Origin: Bacteroidota bacterium
GTDB lineage: Bacteria; Bacteroidota; Bacteroidia; Bacteroidales; FEN-979
Assembly (NCBI GenBank): GCA_026391355.1
Contig: JAPLDH010000025.1
Location: 1 to 48,592 of the forward strand
Reading direction: 5' to 3'
Length of the DNA stretch: 48,592 nucleotides
Below, in pieces: positions 25,386-35,887 of the stretch. A model generated the notes under the pieces. The model saw only the letters and a list, made by a program, of their open reading frames with translations, did not search any database and had not been told where the DNA came from. A program made the position numbers and the translations under genes. The first letter of the stretch is position 1. Each line of letters starts with the position of its first letter.

Positions 25386-28300
25386 ATGAAAATGAAACAA
25401 TTAGTATTGATCACAATACTGTTTACCACCGTTTGGTTTAGCAGTTTTGCGCAACAACCGCAGGTGGTTGGTACAACTCATGGGCGCGGCAAAGTGGGTG
25501 CCGGCACGGCAACCCGCAACATCCAGTACAGTATCGGACAAATAGGTGTAGATTCTGCCCGAACCACCGGTAACGCGTATACGATACAATCCGGTTTTCC
25601 TTATGGAGTATTGTATCTGAATTATGCTTTTACAAAAATGTTACGGGTGTCGAAAGGTTATTTTGCCGATTACGTACAACTGGAATGGGATGTAAATGGA
25701 TCAAATGCCGATTACATCAAGCGTTTCTACGTTTACCGGAGAAAAAGCGGAGAAACCGACTCTGCACAAATTGCCATACTTGATGCCGGTTTGCGCATGT
25801 GGCAAGATCCATCGGCAGCGTCAGGCACATTGTACGAATACATTTTGTATGCCGACGGAATTACCAACGATTTTCGTGTCGACAAAATAAATACCACACG
25901 GGGCGTTGGCTTCAGAATGCCTACAGGACGCATATCCGGTCGTATTACTTATGAGGGAGGAACCGCAGTTGAAGGTGTAAATGTAATCGCCGAGACCGAT
26001 GACAGGATAACGGAAAAATCGCTTTTCCTGGCAGGAAATTCCTACTTGTTTTATCACCCCGACCTTACCGATACCTTATTTTCTTTTCAATCGGGCTTTG
26101 GTTTTCAAACATGGTTTCGCCCTTCCACAAAAACTGGAATAAGCTGTTTGTTTCAGAAAGGGGACCAATATAAAATAAGTTATGATGATGAAACAAATGT
26201 GGTCACATTTATTGCAGGCACACAAACACTTACCCTGGCTATCAGTGTAAAAGCGAATACTTTTTTTCATATTGCAGCCACCAATGATGGAACTGTTGCA
26301 CGGTTGATGGTGGTCTCTGTTATGACCGATAAACCGGTAGTATTCTCTACTACAGCCAGGATTACCGGAATTCCTGTAGCCAATATCAACAGGATAACCA
26401 TAGGAAAAAGCGATCAGGACGAATATCTCAACGGCTATTTAAAGGATATCCGCTTGTGGAATAAAGCTTTAGATAGCGCGTGGATAGTGCAAAATGCCAG
26501 CCGGTTCCTATCCGGTGAAGAAAATGGACTATCTGGGTATTACAGCCTTAATGAAGGCAGTGGCACAATGTGTTACGACCGTTCGCGAACCGGTGAATCG
26601 TACAATGAACATCATATCAATCTTGTAAATACCGTATGGAGCGATAGCCTGCCTTCTAAGATGCAATTATCGATAAAAGGGATAACGGATGCCAATGGTA
26701 ATTACAGTATTGTGGGTATTCCATATATGACTAACGGTTCAACATACCGGTTTACGCCCATGACAGGTCAGCATACCTTTGAGCCCAAAGAAGCGCTCCT
26801 CTACCTTGGAAAAGGCGCAAATGTGAACAATGGGATTAATTTTACCGACAAATCATCGTTCAAAGTAAATGGAAATGTACGGTATGCCAATACCAAATTC
26901 CCGGTAGAAGGTGTAACCATTAAAGTGGATGACCGGGCATCCGTGACTTCATCAGGAAAACCGGTTGTTACCGATGCCATGGGGAATTTTACAGTAGATG
27001 TCCCGATTGGTTTACATACTGTTTCGGTAGCAATGTATGGACACAATTTTGAGTACCAGGGTTGCTTTCCCAAAGCCATTACTCAAAATGTGAATGGGCA
27101 GAATACGATAATTTATCCGAAATACGATTTCCAGACAGGTGTTTCCGGATTGGAATTTACCGATACGACGAAGATAAAAGTAATTGGCAGAGTAGTCGGA
27201 GGGCCAGTGCAGGCAGCGAAGAAACATGTATTCGGTAAATCCATGAACAACCTTGGAACCGCACAAATTACTCTTACTACTCAAAAAGGAAATGATTTAG
27301 CATTGGTTTCCACACAGAATACGTGGGAGCATAGCCAATTTGTTGCGGGGGAGTATAAAACTATCGGAAAATCCGGTTCCAAATCCAAAATAGAGATAAG
27401 TAATCCCGTGCAGATAAAAATATTTCCGGATAGTATAACCGGAGAATTTGTTGCCTATCTGTTACCGGAAAAATATATCGTTAAATCCGTTACTGCCGGA
27501 AATTATAATTTTGGACCCGAGTTTATGCAAACGATCGATTTAACCCGGGCTTATTCATGGTCGGTAACAGTTGATACCATACTTACCGGCGAAGTAATGG
27601 CAAATAATGGCAAAGATACCATTCGTACCTATCGGATTGACAGCTTGCAATACCAGCAATTTCTTGACTTTATTTACCGGGTTCCTGCTCCTTCTATTGA
27701 AGTTACAGCCGTTAACGGATCGGCAGTATTTGGAGATTCAAAATTGAATATTGAAGAAAACGGAATACAAACTACCCTACCATTGGTTGATGCAACCGGG
27801 AAATTGCTCCTTTCAAACCAGATATTCACGCAGCGTGAATCATACAGGCTTAAAGTTAATGTTTCAGAGACCTATATCAACAACGGGGTAAAAGATATTG
27901 TGCCCGTGACCGATGGAAAGGTAGAGATCACGAACGATCTGGCCATAGATAATACACGGCATCAATTGGATTTAAACAATTCAGGAACCGTTATTGATGT
28001 TTTTTCAGCAGGGTTGCCCAGCTTGACCGGCGATTATTCGAGAACACTCAGCATCACAGCGATTACAGGGAAAAACGGCGCCATTAAAACCGAATGGAAA
28101 CAGGATGGAGCAACATTCAGGGGTATTGTTTTGGGAGGTATGCCCTTAGGTACTAACTTCACTACCAAGGGACCAAACAGAATAGATATAATCTTGCGAG
28201 ACCCTCCCGGAAATGGAAGTTATTCTTATATGGAAAAAGGCATTACCATCAGCTCAACAAAAACAATCAAGTCCATTCGGGAACTTACAACATCTGCAGG

Positions 28301-31300
28301 GTTGAAATTGCAGCTTGGAGCCGAAGTAAAAGTGTTCGCCGGAGTAGGAGTAGGTACAATTACAGAAACCGAGTACAGTCATGACATCACTGCAAGTGTA
28401 ACCTATCAGAATCACTATGAAAATAATAACACATATACTCAAAGCACAACAACCAATGAATCCTGGAAAACGAGCGCGGAATACAATTATGTCGGAGCGC
28501 CTGCAGATCTATTTATCGGACATTCTGAAAATATAATTTATGGTCGCGCTCAATTCATCGATTTGATCCCTGAAAATCAATGGGATGCCAATTGTCTTGA
28601 AGATACCTTGGTTGCCGCGAATGGTACAAAATACAGGTTAGGACAAAAAATCGGATTCCGTTTTAGTCCAAAAATAGCAACTACGTTTATGTACACTCAG
28701 GATGATATTGAAAACAAGATCATTCCTGACTTGAGAACACTTCGAAACAATTTGATTACCCGAAACCCGGCGGTTTATTTTTCTCATTATACTGCGGAGG
28801 ATGAAAAATTTGGTTCTAACAACACACCACCAACAATTGTTTCAGCAGATATGAGAAAAACTACGGGCGATAGTTATAATTTCATTATTCCTGTGAAAAT
28901 TCCTGCAGACTCATTATTCCCGGACTCTGTTGCGTTTTTTAATCAGGAAATCAAACATTGGATAGATGTGCTGGCTCAGAATGAGAAGACAAAAGCAACC
29001 GCTCTGTTTAAAGAAAATGTGTCGATTGGCGGCGGTGTCGAATATGAAAAATCCATTGAATATGATACCTCTTCAACCCATGAGGAAGATTATGCAATTA
29101 CAATAACACCGAAATTGGAAGCCGACTTAGGTTTTTCTTTTAATCACTTTGGGTTGCATGTTCTATTATCAGGAGAATATGGGATGACCAGGGATTCTAC
29201 CCAAGGAACTGAAACGGAAAAAACCAGAAAATATGGCTATGTTCTGGTAGATAAAGTACAGGGCGATTTTATCAGTCTGGATATACTTAAACCCGATGAT
29301 GGCTATGGGCCTGTCTTTAAAATTCAGGGTGGCCAGACGTGTTGTCCGTTCGAAAAAGCGGTTGTGTCCAAATACTATAACCCTGGTACAATTTTGAGCA
29401 ATGCTACAGAGCAAATGGAAATACCTTTATTGAGAGTAGATCAGGCATCGGTAAACAATGTTCCTGAAAACCAGGCTGCTTTATTTACGTTGCGGCTAAG
29501 CAATGAAAATAAAGCCTTTAGTACCTGGTTTATGTTAATGGTTGACGAAATAAGCAATCCTAATGGAGCTTTACTTTCGCTCGATGGTTCTCCTATTGGT
29601 AACGGTCGTTTGATTTTTATGCCTCCCGGGCAGGAAATTGTTAAGCTATTGAGTGTTAGCAAAGTTCGTCCCGATGTGTATGAGTATAAGGATTTGAAAC
29701 TTATCTTACACTCAACCTGCCAATACGATCCTCTGGATAATCAGGAAGATATACTTAGCGAAGCAAGTGTGACGGCCCGGTTCCAGCCCGTCTGCTCTCC
29801 GGTAGCTTTTGGAAACCAGACCATTCAATGGGTTACCAATTCCATTACCGGAGATCAGATGCCAATTGAAATTAAAGGCTACAATTTGGATCATAATAGT
29901 CTCAGGAAGATTATATTCCAATACAAAGCGGCATCCAGTTCGCAATGGATTACCGAAGCGACATGGTATAAAAATCAGGCAGATTTTAAAACTGCCAATG
30001 CACCTAAGTTCATGATAGGCAATGTGCCTAAAATTGAATACACGTGGGATATGCACAGCCTAATCGACCGAAACTACGATGTTCGGTTACGCACTGAATG
30101 TGATGACGGCAGCACGTTTGAAACCGAAAAACTTTCAGGTATCAAAGATGTGAAACCCCCAAAACTATTTGGTAATCCGCAACCAGCCGATGGCGTACTT
30201 TCAGCGGGAGAAGATGTTTCGGTTCAGTTCGATGAACCGATCGAAGCAGGCTTGCTGGTACCCTATAACTTTACAGTTCAGGCTGTTGTTAACGGTACCA
30301 AAATTTCCCACAATGCCAGTTTGTATTTCGATGGAAAATCGGCAAGTACTACTGTCCCTGCTGCATTATCATTGGCGGGTAAATCGTTTACCATCGAATT
30401 GTGGGTGAATCCTAATGATATTACTACACCTTCTACAATATTATTCTATGGAGAAAGTGAATCACGAAGTTTCCAACTGGGACTAAATAGCGGTAAATTG
30501 CAAATTAAAAACAGGGGTCAAAACATTGAGGTGCCACTTGCAATTACGCAGGCGCGTTGGCAACATGTTGGCATTGCCTACAATACCGATACGAAAACGT
30601 TTGATATATATATTGACGACAAAGAAGCAGAAAATATTGTTGTTAAAGAAGCATTTACCGGTAGTGGCAAATTATTGGTCGGCACCAATCCGGACAAGAA
30701 TAAATACTTTAACGGATATGTTCACGAATTGTGTTTGTGGACACAACACAAAAACTTTGGCGAAGTTTATGCCTCTATGAATATTTGTCATTCAGGCAAC
30801 GAAGTGGGTATGGGTGGCTATTGGCCAATGGATGAAGCGGATGGAACAATGTGTCTCGACAAAGCCCGCAGCCGCAATGCTACTATAAAAGGAGCAACCT
30901 GGAGCGTAGAACCACGGGGTAAAGCACGCATGTTCAATGGTACCTCAAGTTATCTGGCACTGAATACGGCATCCACCGTTATAGTTACAAACGAAATGGA
31001 TTACACCATTGAGTTCTGGTTTAAAACTCCGGGTAACGGTTCAGATATGTGTTTATTCTCAAGTGGCAAAGGCGATGGCAATGATATTGTTCCGTCGCGT
31101 GCGCTGAGCATTATGCTTAATGCAAATGGTAACATTATCACCAGCAGCAACAACAATGCTTTGCTTTCGGTGACCGATAAATCATACAGCGACAATAACT
31201 GGCATCATTTCGCTTTTGTCCTTAATCGCAATGGAAACGTCAAAGCATTGGTTGACGGCGAGTTGAAAGCAAATCAACCTTCAACAGCGTTTGGCGCTCT

Positions 31301-33521
31301 GGCTGGCGCTGAGATGTGGTTAGGGGCTCGTGGTTATATTCAGAATCCGGCAATGTTTGCAGAATTTGATGCTGCTTTAGCGTCTCAAAAAACTGCATTT
31401 ACCAACTTCACAGGCACACAGCATATCTTTGATTCGTGTCAGGACAGGGTAACTTCGTTGTATGCAAAATATGGACAAACTCATGCAAAAAATGCTAAAT
31501 ACGATTCTGTTGCTAATTTATTTTCAAAGGCAGATTCTGGTTTCCGGCAAAGCGATTCGGTGTGGACAAAAGCACGTAACGATTATTTTGCCGCAACAAC
31601 CAAACAGTATATAACTATCAACAATGCCAACATTGTTGCATTACAAACATCGCTTGCTCATATAGAACCATTGGTTACATCGTTTAAACATGCCGATAAA
31701 ACGGCACAAAAAAGCATGGACACTGCGTTTGTATGGTTATTATCGAAATACAATGCGCTTCTTGCTGACCATAGGCTAATACAATCAACATATGCTGAAG
31801 TATATAAAAAATACAAATTAGCCCAGGGTCCAGGAACAAGCATCTACACGTTCGATAAATTCTTCAAAGGGAATATAGACGAATTGCGTATCTGGAACGT
31901 AGCTCGCAGTATAACTCAACTGGGGATTGACAAAAACTCAAAACTTACCGGAACCGAAAAAGGCTTATTGGCCTACTATCCGTTTGAGCGTTATATTACT
32001 TCGCAAGGAATAAAAATAATTGATTCTACGCTAAACGACAACTATATTGCACGATACCAAAATTGGCCTACAGGTGGAACGGCTACTGCTGTTGGCGGTG
32101 CATTTAGCCAGGATGCTCCTAATATGAAAGATGCCCGACCGGTGCAACAGCTTGCATTTGATTGGGTTACCAATAACGATAAAATTATCATCAATGTAAA
32201 GGAATCGCCAGAGTTGATAGAAAAATGTATTGTTGAGTTTACAGTTGAAGGGGTAGAAGACAAAAATCAGAACCGATTGTCATCGCCTGTTACATGGACG
32301 GCATTTGTCAGCCGCAACCAGGTGAAATGGGACGAAAATACTCTTTCGTTAAACAAAGAACTGTATGCTCCACTTGGTTTCGATGTGAAATTTACGAACA
32401 ATGGAGGAAAACAACATTCATTTGAACTACAAAACCTTCCAATATGGCTTAACGCGAATCCGTCTTCCGGAACAATTAATCCACAAAGCTCTATAAATGT
32501 GCATTTTAATGTTAATGCGGCACTTAATAGTGGTTCATACGATGAAACAATTTACCTTAAAACAGACGAAGGAACTCCTGAAAGCATAGCTCTATCGCTA
32601 TTGGTATGTAAAGTTGCCCCTGATTGGAAAGTTAACCCGATCGCATTTGAAAATTCGATGAATATCATTGCACAAATATCGAATGATGGAGTTTTATCTG
32701 TAAATCCGAACGATAAAATTGGTGTGTTTGTGAATGGGGAATGTCGCGGCGTTGCTAATTTACAATATTTCGAGACGGCCGATTTATTCGAATCTTATAT
32801 TGATGTATATAGCAGTAGCACCAAGGACGAAAATCTTGAATTTCGTATATGGAACGCGAATTCGGGCTTGGTTCTCGGAAACTTAACGCCAAACAACCTA
32901 AAATTTGCAGCAAATACTTTTATCGGTTCTCCTTTACAGCCGAGCACCATTTTTGGAACTGATACGTACATGCAACAAATTGTTTTGGAAAAAGGCTGGA
33001 ACTGGATCTCATTCAACGTTGAGTCCGAATTGCTTAAATTTCCTTCACGCTTGATGGGCAAAACAAAGGCCGCCAATGGTGATATATTGAAATCGAAAGA
33101 CTATTCAGGGAAAGTGACGCGCAAAGCAAATTCGATGAGTTTAGACGGTAATATTGCGACCAGGACATTATCGAACAAGGAAATGTATATGATTTATATC
33201 TCGTCACCCGATACGCTAATATATTTCGGTACAGCATTAGATCCCGACAGTATCCCGATAACAGTTAACCAGGGTTGGAACTGGATAGGCTATACTCCAC
33301 ATGAGAACATGATGGTGAACGAAGCACTTGCTCAAATAACGCCGCAACCCGACGATGTTATTAAAAGTCAACTTCAATTTGCTACATATGTGCCAAGCCT
33401 TGGATGGGTAGGGAGCTTAAAATATCTTGCTCCCGGCAATGGTTATATGTATTACTCTAAGAATAGCAATCCTTTCACATTTAACTATCCCCAAAGTGGT
33501 TCATTGAAAAAGGGCAAGTAA
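25386..33521 (+). CDS. Giant (2711-residue) secreted LamG-repeat surface protein
   Basis: It has a signal peptide (MKMKQLVLITILFTTVWFSSFAQ). Domains by eye: a carboxypeptidase-regulatory-like module near 182-205, LamG-type lectin domain 1 at about 209-400, a second regulatory-like module at about 494-560, a long beta-rich middle, LamG 2 at about 1643-1830, and LamG 3 at about 1848-2200. LamG 3 is split by a Lys/Ala-rich helical insert (about 1984-2150). A BACON-like beta domain (about 2330-2407) and two GWNWI repeats (about 2533 and 2627) follow. There is no typical T9SS sorting tail, so its surface route is unclear. Likely an adhesin or carbohydrate-binding protein. Codons are more AT-rich than in neighbouring housekeeping genes. 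Confidence 0.85.
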   Translation: MKMKQLVLITILFTTVWFSSFAQQPQVVGTTHGRGKVGAGTATRNIQYSIGQIGVDSARTTGNAYTIQSGFPYGVLYLNYAFTKMLRVSKGYFADYVQLEWDVNGSNADYIKRFYVYRRKSGETDSAQIAILDAGLRMWQDPSAASGTLYEYILYADGITNDFRVDKINTTRGVGFRMPTGRISGRITYEGGTAVEGVNVIAETDDRITEKSLFLAGNSYLFYHPDLTDTLFSFQSGFGFQTWFRPSTKTGISCLFQKGDQYKISYDDETNVVTFIAGTQTLTLAISVKANTFFHIAATNDGTVARLMVVSVMTDKPVVFSTTARITGIPVANINRITIGKSDQDEYLNGYLKDIRLWNKALDSAWIVQNASRFLSGEENGLSGYYSLNEGSGTMCYDRSRTGESYNEHHINLVNTVWSDSLPSKMQLSIKGITDANGNYSIVGIPYMTNGSTYRFTPMTGQHTFEPKEALLYLGKGANVNNGINFTDKSSFKVNGNVRYANTKFPVEGVTIKVDDRASVTSSGKPVVTDAMGNFTVDVPIGLHTVSVAMYGHNFEYQGCFPKAITQNVNGQNTIIYPKYDFQTGVSGLEFTDTTKIKVIGRVVGGPVQAAKKHVFGKSMNNLGTAQITLTTQKGNDLALVSTQNTWEHSQFVAGEYKTIGKSGSKSKIEISNPVQIKIFPDSITGEFVAYLLPEKYIVKSVTAGNYNFGPEFMQTIDLTRAYSWSVTVDTILTGEVMANNGKDTIRTYRIDSLQYQQFLDFIYRVPAPSIEVTAVNGSAVFGDSKLNIEENGIQTTLPLVDATGKLLLSNQIFTQRESYRLKVNVSETYINNGVKDIVPVTDGKVEITNDLAIDNTRHQLDLNNSGTVIDVFSAGLPSLTGDYSRTLSITAITGKNGAIKTEWKQDGATFRGIVLGGMPLGTNFTTKGPNRIDIILRDPPGNGSYSYMEKGITISSTKTIKSIRELTTSAGLKLQLGAEVKVFAGVGVGTITETEYSHDITASVTYQNHYENNNTYTQSTTTNESWKTSAEYNYVGAPADLFIGHSENIIYGRAQFIDLIPENQWDANCLEDTLVAANGTKYRLGQKIGFRFSPKIATTFMYTQDDIENKIIPDLRTLRNNLITRNPAVYFSHYTAEDEKFGSNNTPPTIVSADMRKTTGDSYNFIIPVKIPADSLFPDSVAFFNQEIKHWIDVLAQNEKTKATALFKENVSIGGGVEYEKSIEYDTSSTHEEDYAITITPKLEADLGFSFNHFGLHVLLSGEYGMTRDSTQGTETEKTRKYGYVLVDKVQGDFISLDILKPDDGYGPVFKIQGGQTCCPFEKAVVSKYYNPGTILSNATEQMEIPLLRVDQASVNNVPENQAALFTLRLSNENKAFSTWFMLMVDEISNPNGALLSLDGSPIGNGRLIFMPPGQEIVKLLSVSKVRPDVYEYKDLKLILHSTCQYDPLDNQEDILSEASVTARFQPVCSPVAFGNQTIQWVTNSITGDQMPIEIKGYNLDHNSLRKIIFQYKAASSSQWITEATWYKNQADFKTANAPKFMIGNVPKIEYTWDMHSLIDRNYDVRLRTECDDGSTFETEKLSGIKDVKPPKLFGNPQPADGVLSAGEDVSVQFDEPIEAGLLVPYNFTVQAVVNGTKISHNASLYFDGKSASTTVPAALSLAGKSFTIELWVNPNDITTPSTILFYGESESRSFQLGLNSGKLQIKNRGQNIEVPLAITQARWQHVGIAYNTDTKTFDIYIDDKEAENIVVKEAFTGSGKLLVGTNPDKNKYFNGYVHELCLWTQHKNFGEVYASMNICHSGNEVGMGGYWPMDEADGTMCLDKARSRNATIKGATWSVEPRGKARMFNGTSSYLALNTASTVIVTNEMDYTIEFWFKTPGNGSDMCLFSSGKGDGNDIVPSRALSIMLNANGNIITSSNNNALLSVTDKSYSDNNWHHFAFVLNRNGNVKALVDGELKANQPSTAFGALAGAEMWLGARGYIQNPAMFAEFDAALASQKTAFTNFTGTQHIFDSCQDRVTSLYAKYGQTHAKNAKYDSVANLFSKADSGFRQSDSVWTKARNDYFAATTKQYITINNANIVALQTSLAHIEPLVTSFKHADKTAQKSMDTAFVWLLSKYNALLADHRLIQSTYAEVYKKYKLAQGPGTSIYTFDKFFKGNIDELRIWNVARSITQLGIDKNSKLTGTEKGLLAYYPFERYITSQGIKIIDSTLNDNYIARYQNWPTGGTATAVGGAFSQDAPNMKDARPVQQLAFDWVTNNDKIIINVKESPELIEKCIVEFTVEGVEDKNQNRLSSPVTWTAFVSRNQVKWDENTLSLNKELYAPLGFDVKFTNNGGKQHSFELQNLPIWLNANPSSGTINPQSSINVHFNVNAALNSGSYDETIYLKTDEGTPESIALSLLVCKVAPDWKVNPIAFENSMNIIAQISNDGVLSVNPNDKIGVFVNGECRGVANLQYFETADLFESYIDVYSSSTKDENLEFRIWNANSGLVLGNLTPNNLKFAANTFIGSPLQPSTIFGTDTYMQQIVLEKGWNWISFNVESELLKFPSRLMGKTKAANGDILKSKDYSGKVTRKANSMSLDGNIATRTLSNKEMYMIYISSPDTLIYFGTALDPDSIPITVNQGWNWIGYTPHENMMVNEALAQITPQPDDVIKSQLQFATYVPSLGWVGSLKYLAPGNGYMYYSKNSNPFTFNYPQSGSLKKGK

Positions 33522-33536
33522 ACCGCCTGTTAACGG

Positions 33537-33607
33537 TTGGATTGCCTCATATTCAATGATGGTTGCATTGATCTCCTTCAGGTAATTATGCAGTGATGTC
33601 TTCCTGG
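33537..33607 (-). pseudogene. Remnant of a second iron-type alcohol dehydrogenase gene
   Basis: Bases 33547-33588 match 24000-24041, inside the dehydrogenase gene, at 40 of 42 positions and in the same orientation. Translated on the minus strand, the remnant reads KTSLHNYLKEINATIIEYEAIQP, against KTGLYDKVGNYLKEINATVIEYEGIKP in the intact gene. One difference is silent and one is Val to Ile, which suggests coding origin. No further similarity could be followed on either side. Confidence 0.65.
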
Positions 33608-33647
33608 AGTGCGATTGTTTTATCTTACAAAAGAGGGTTACATTACA

Positions 33648-34343
33648 CTAATTGACACTTTTGAAAACCATCATTATAAAATGGCATGATTTGTCATCTT
33701 TATAATAGTTGTCTAAAACATTATAAATGCGCAGATAAAACGGGTATAAAAAACTATTCTTCCTTGAATAATGTGATAAATGGTTGATATTCTTTTGTGA
33801 GATCAACCCGTAACCCTGTTTTGAAAAAAAGTTGATTGCTTCTTTTTCCGTCATCTCATAATGATGGGTAAAATCAGGATTTTCTTGTCTCCAAAGCAAA
33901 AAGCTTTTGCTGTTCACATTTGGAATGATGCAGATTATATATTTTACTGTATTTGAAAGTTTCCGGATTAATTCTTCCATGTTCGGTAACAGAAAAAAGG
34001 AGTTCATCAATAACCAGATCGCTTCACGGTCATTAACTTTGATATTGTTAATATCATCACAATATATTTCTACTCCATGTATATGTTCCTTCGCTTTTTC
34101 AATAGCTTCAACCGAGATGTCACAAAGCAACAAATTGTTCGGAGTTGATTTCTTTAACCAATATGAAATAATGCCGTCTCCGCAGGGGGCATCAATGATC
34201 AAATAACCGGGTTTATTGATCTTGTTGAGAACTTTTCCAATTTCCAATGCCCATATATACTGAGGATACGAGTAATAAATTATGTTGGAGTATTTTTTGG
34301 GTAATAAAGTTTTTAAAACAGATTTAATTGATTTTGAAATCAT
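33648..34343 (-). CDS. Class I SAM-dependent methyltransferase, substrate unknown
   Basis: A 231-residue protein with the Rossmann motif I GYLIIDAPCGDGIISYWL (about residues 46-63), motif II LLLCDISVEAIEKA and a motif-like DDINNIKV acidic turn. The C-terminal part is rich in Tyr, His and Phe (FTHHYEMTEKEAINFFSKQGYGL) as in many small-molecule methyltransferases. I do not recognise the subfamily. It is AT-rich, stands alone between the giant LamG gene and kbl on the opposite strand, and may belong to the accessory block to its left. Confidence 0.65.
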   Translation of the reverse strand: MISKSIKSVLKTLLPKKYSNIIYYSYPQYIWALEIGKVLNKINKPGYLIIDAPCGDGIISYWLKKSTPNNLLLCDISVEAIEKAKEHIHGVEIYCDDINNIKVNDREAIWLLMNSFFLLPNMEELIRKLSNTVKYIICIIPNVNSKSFLLWRQENPDFTHHYEMTEKEAINFFSKQGYGLISQKNINHLSHYSRKNSFLYPFYLRIYNVLDNYYKDDKSCHFIMMVFKSVN

Positions 34344-34459
34344 GGGGTAATCCTCCGGTTAATTTTCATATATGTCAATTAATTTTAAAAGTATAAAATT
34401 TCCGGATACAGCGGAGAAATATCTGAATTTTATAGAAAACAGATGAATGGTAATTTTTT

Positions 34460-34467
34460 TAACTTTG
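34460..34467 (+). promoter_or_regulatory. -7 box of kbl
   Basis: TAACTTTG fits TAnnTTTG and lies 33 bases before the kbl ATG at 34501. No -33 TTTG at the right distance. Confidence 0.5.
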
Positions 34468-34500
34468 TTCCCTGATTAACAATTCCTCCTGATTCTTTCT

Positions 34501-35700
34501 ATGTACGGCAAATTCAAGGATCACCTGCAGAAACAGCTCGATGCCATCATATCCGAAGGCCTTTACAAAACCGAACGTGTTCTTACTACTCCCCAAGGTG
34601 TAGAGATCAAAACGGACAAAGGACAAAAGGTACTTAATTTCTGTGCCAACAATTACCTTGGTTTATCAAATGATCCCAGGACTATGGCAGGGGCAAACTA
34701 CACCTTCTTCAGGTACGGATTTGGAATGTCGTCGGTCAGGTTTATCTGCGGTACACAAAAGATCCATAAGGATCTGGAAGCAAAACTGAGTGAATTTCTC
34801 GGAACAGAAGATACCATTCTGTATTCATCCGCTTTCGATGCCAATGGCGGTGTTTTTGAACCCCTGCTGAGTGAGCAGGACGCCATCATCTCCGACGAGT
34901 TGAATCACGCTTCCATCATCGACGGGGTACGGCTCAGCAAAGCACAGCAGTTTCGTTACAAGAACAACGACATGGAGGACCTTGAAGAGGTGCTCCAGGA
35001 TGCAGGGGAAGCACGTTTCAAGCTGATCGTCACCGATGGGGTTTTCTCCATGGACGGGATCATCGCACAGGTTGACAAGATCTGCAATCTTGCTGAAAAA
35101 TACAATGCAATCGTGATGGTGGATGATTCGCATGCCACAGGATTTGTCGGGAGAACAGGAAGAGGCACCATCGAACACTGTAATGCACAGGGAAGAGTGG
35201 ATATCATTTCGACCACCTTTGGAAAAGCGCTTGGTGGAGCATCTGGTGGTTGTATCTCAGGGCGGAAAGAGATCGTTGCTATCCTTCGCCAGCGGTCAAG
35301 ACCCTATTTGTTCTCGAATACGCTGGCGCCTGCCATTGCCGGCGCTACCCTGGAAGTGCTGAACTTGCTTTCCGAGACTACTGCCCTCCGCGATAAGGTG
35401 TTTGAAAATACCAGTCAGTTCCGGAAAGGTATGGAAAATGCCGGTTTCAGGATCGTTCCGGGGATCCACCCCATAGTTCCCGTTCTTTTCGGACATCTCC
35501 CAAATGATGCCAAACTTTCACAAGACTTTGCCAATGCCCTCCTCGAAGAAGGCATCTATGTGATCGGGTTCTATTATCCGGTCGTACCAAAAGGTAAATC
35601 GAGGATCAGGGTTCAGATCAGCGCTGCCCATTCTACCGAACAAATTGAATTTGCATTGGAGAAATTTAAAAAGGTAGGGAAACTTTTGGGGGCGATTTAA
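34501..35700 (+). CDS. kbl: Glycine C-acetyltransferase (2-amino-3-ketobutyrate CoA ligase)
   Basis: A 399-residue PLP enzyme of the alpha-oxoamine synthase family, interconverting 2-amino-3-ketobutyrate plus CoA with glycine plus acetyl-CoA in threonine breakdown. Near-complete likeness to E. coli Kbl: NFCANNYLGL, SSVRFICGTQ, ATGFVGRTGRGT, PLP Lys242 in TTFGKALGGASGG, RPYLFSNTLAPAI and GFYYPVVPKGKSRIRVQ. It appears monocistronic with its own promoter. A second, more diverged paralog lies 4.7 kb downstream next to an ACP gene. No threonine dehydrogenase gene is in the window. Confidence 0.93.
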   Translation: MYGKFKDHLQKQLDAIISEGLYKTERVLTTPQGVEIKTDKGQKVLNFCANNYLGLSNDPRTMAGANYTFFRYGFGMSSVRFICGTQKIHKDLEAKLSEFLGTEDTILYSSAFDANGGVFEPLLSEQDAIISDELNHASIIDGVRLSKAQQFRYKNNDMEDLEEVLQDAGEARFKLIVTDGVFSMDGIIAQVDKICNLAEKYNAIVMVDDSHATGFVGRTGRGTIEHCNAQGRVDIISTTFGKALGGASGGCISGRKEIVAILRQRSRPYLFSNTLAPAIAGATLEVLNLLSETTALRDKVFENTSQFRKGMENAGFRIVPGIHPIVPVLFGHLPNDAKLSQDFANALLEEGIYVIGFYYPVVPKGKSRIRVQISAAHSTEQIEFALEKFKKVGKLLGAI

Positions 35701-35887
35701 CTATTTACAACCGCTCCGAGATAAGTTTAGCGAGCCAGAATGTTAATTTTCAGGATTGAAAATTCGTTTTGGATTACTTCGAGGCGTATCATCAAATACA
35801 AACAAAAATTTTCCTTAACTTGCAATGGAAATTATTTCCTTGGTGGCATCAGAGTTTGAAAATAATTGAATCTAAAGATGTAATGTT

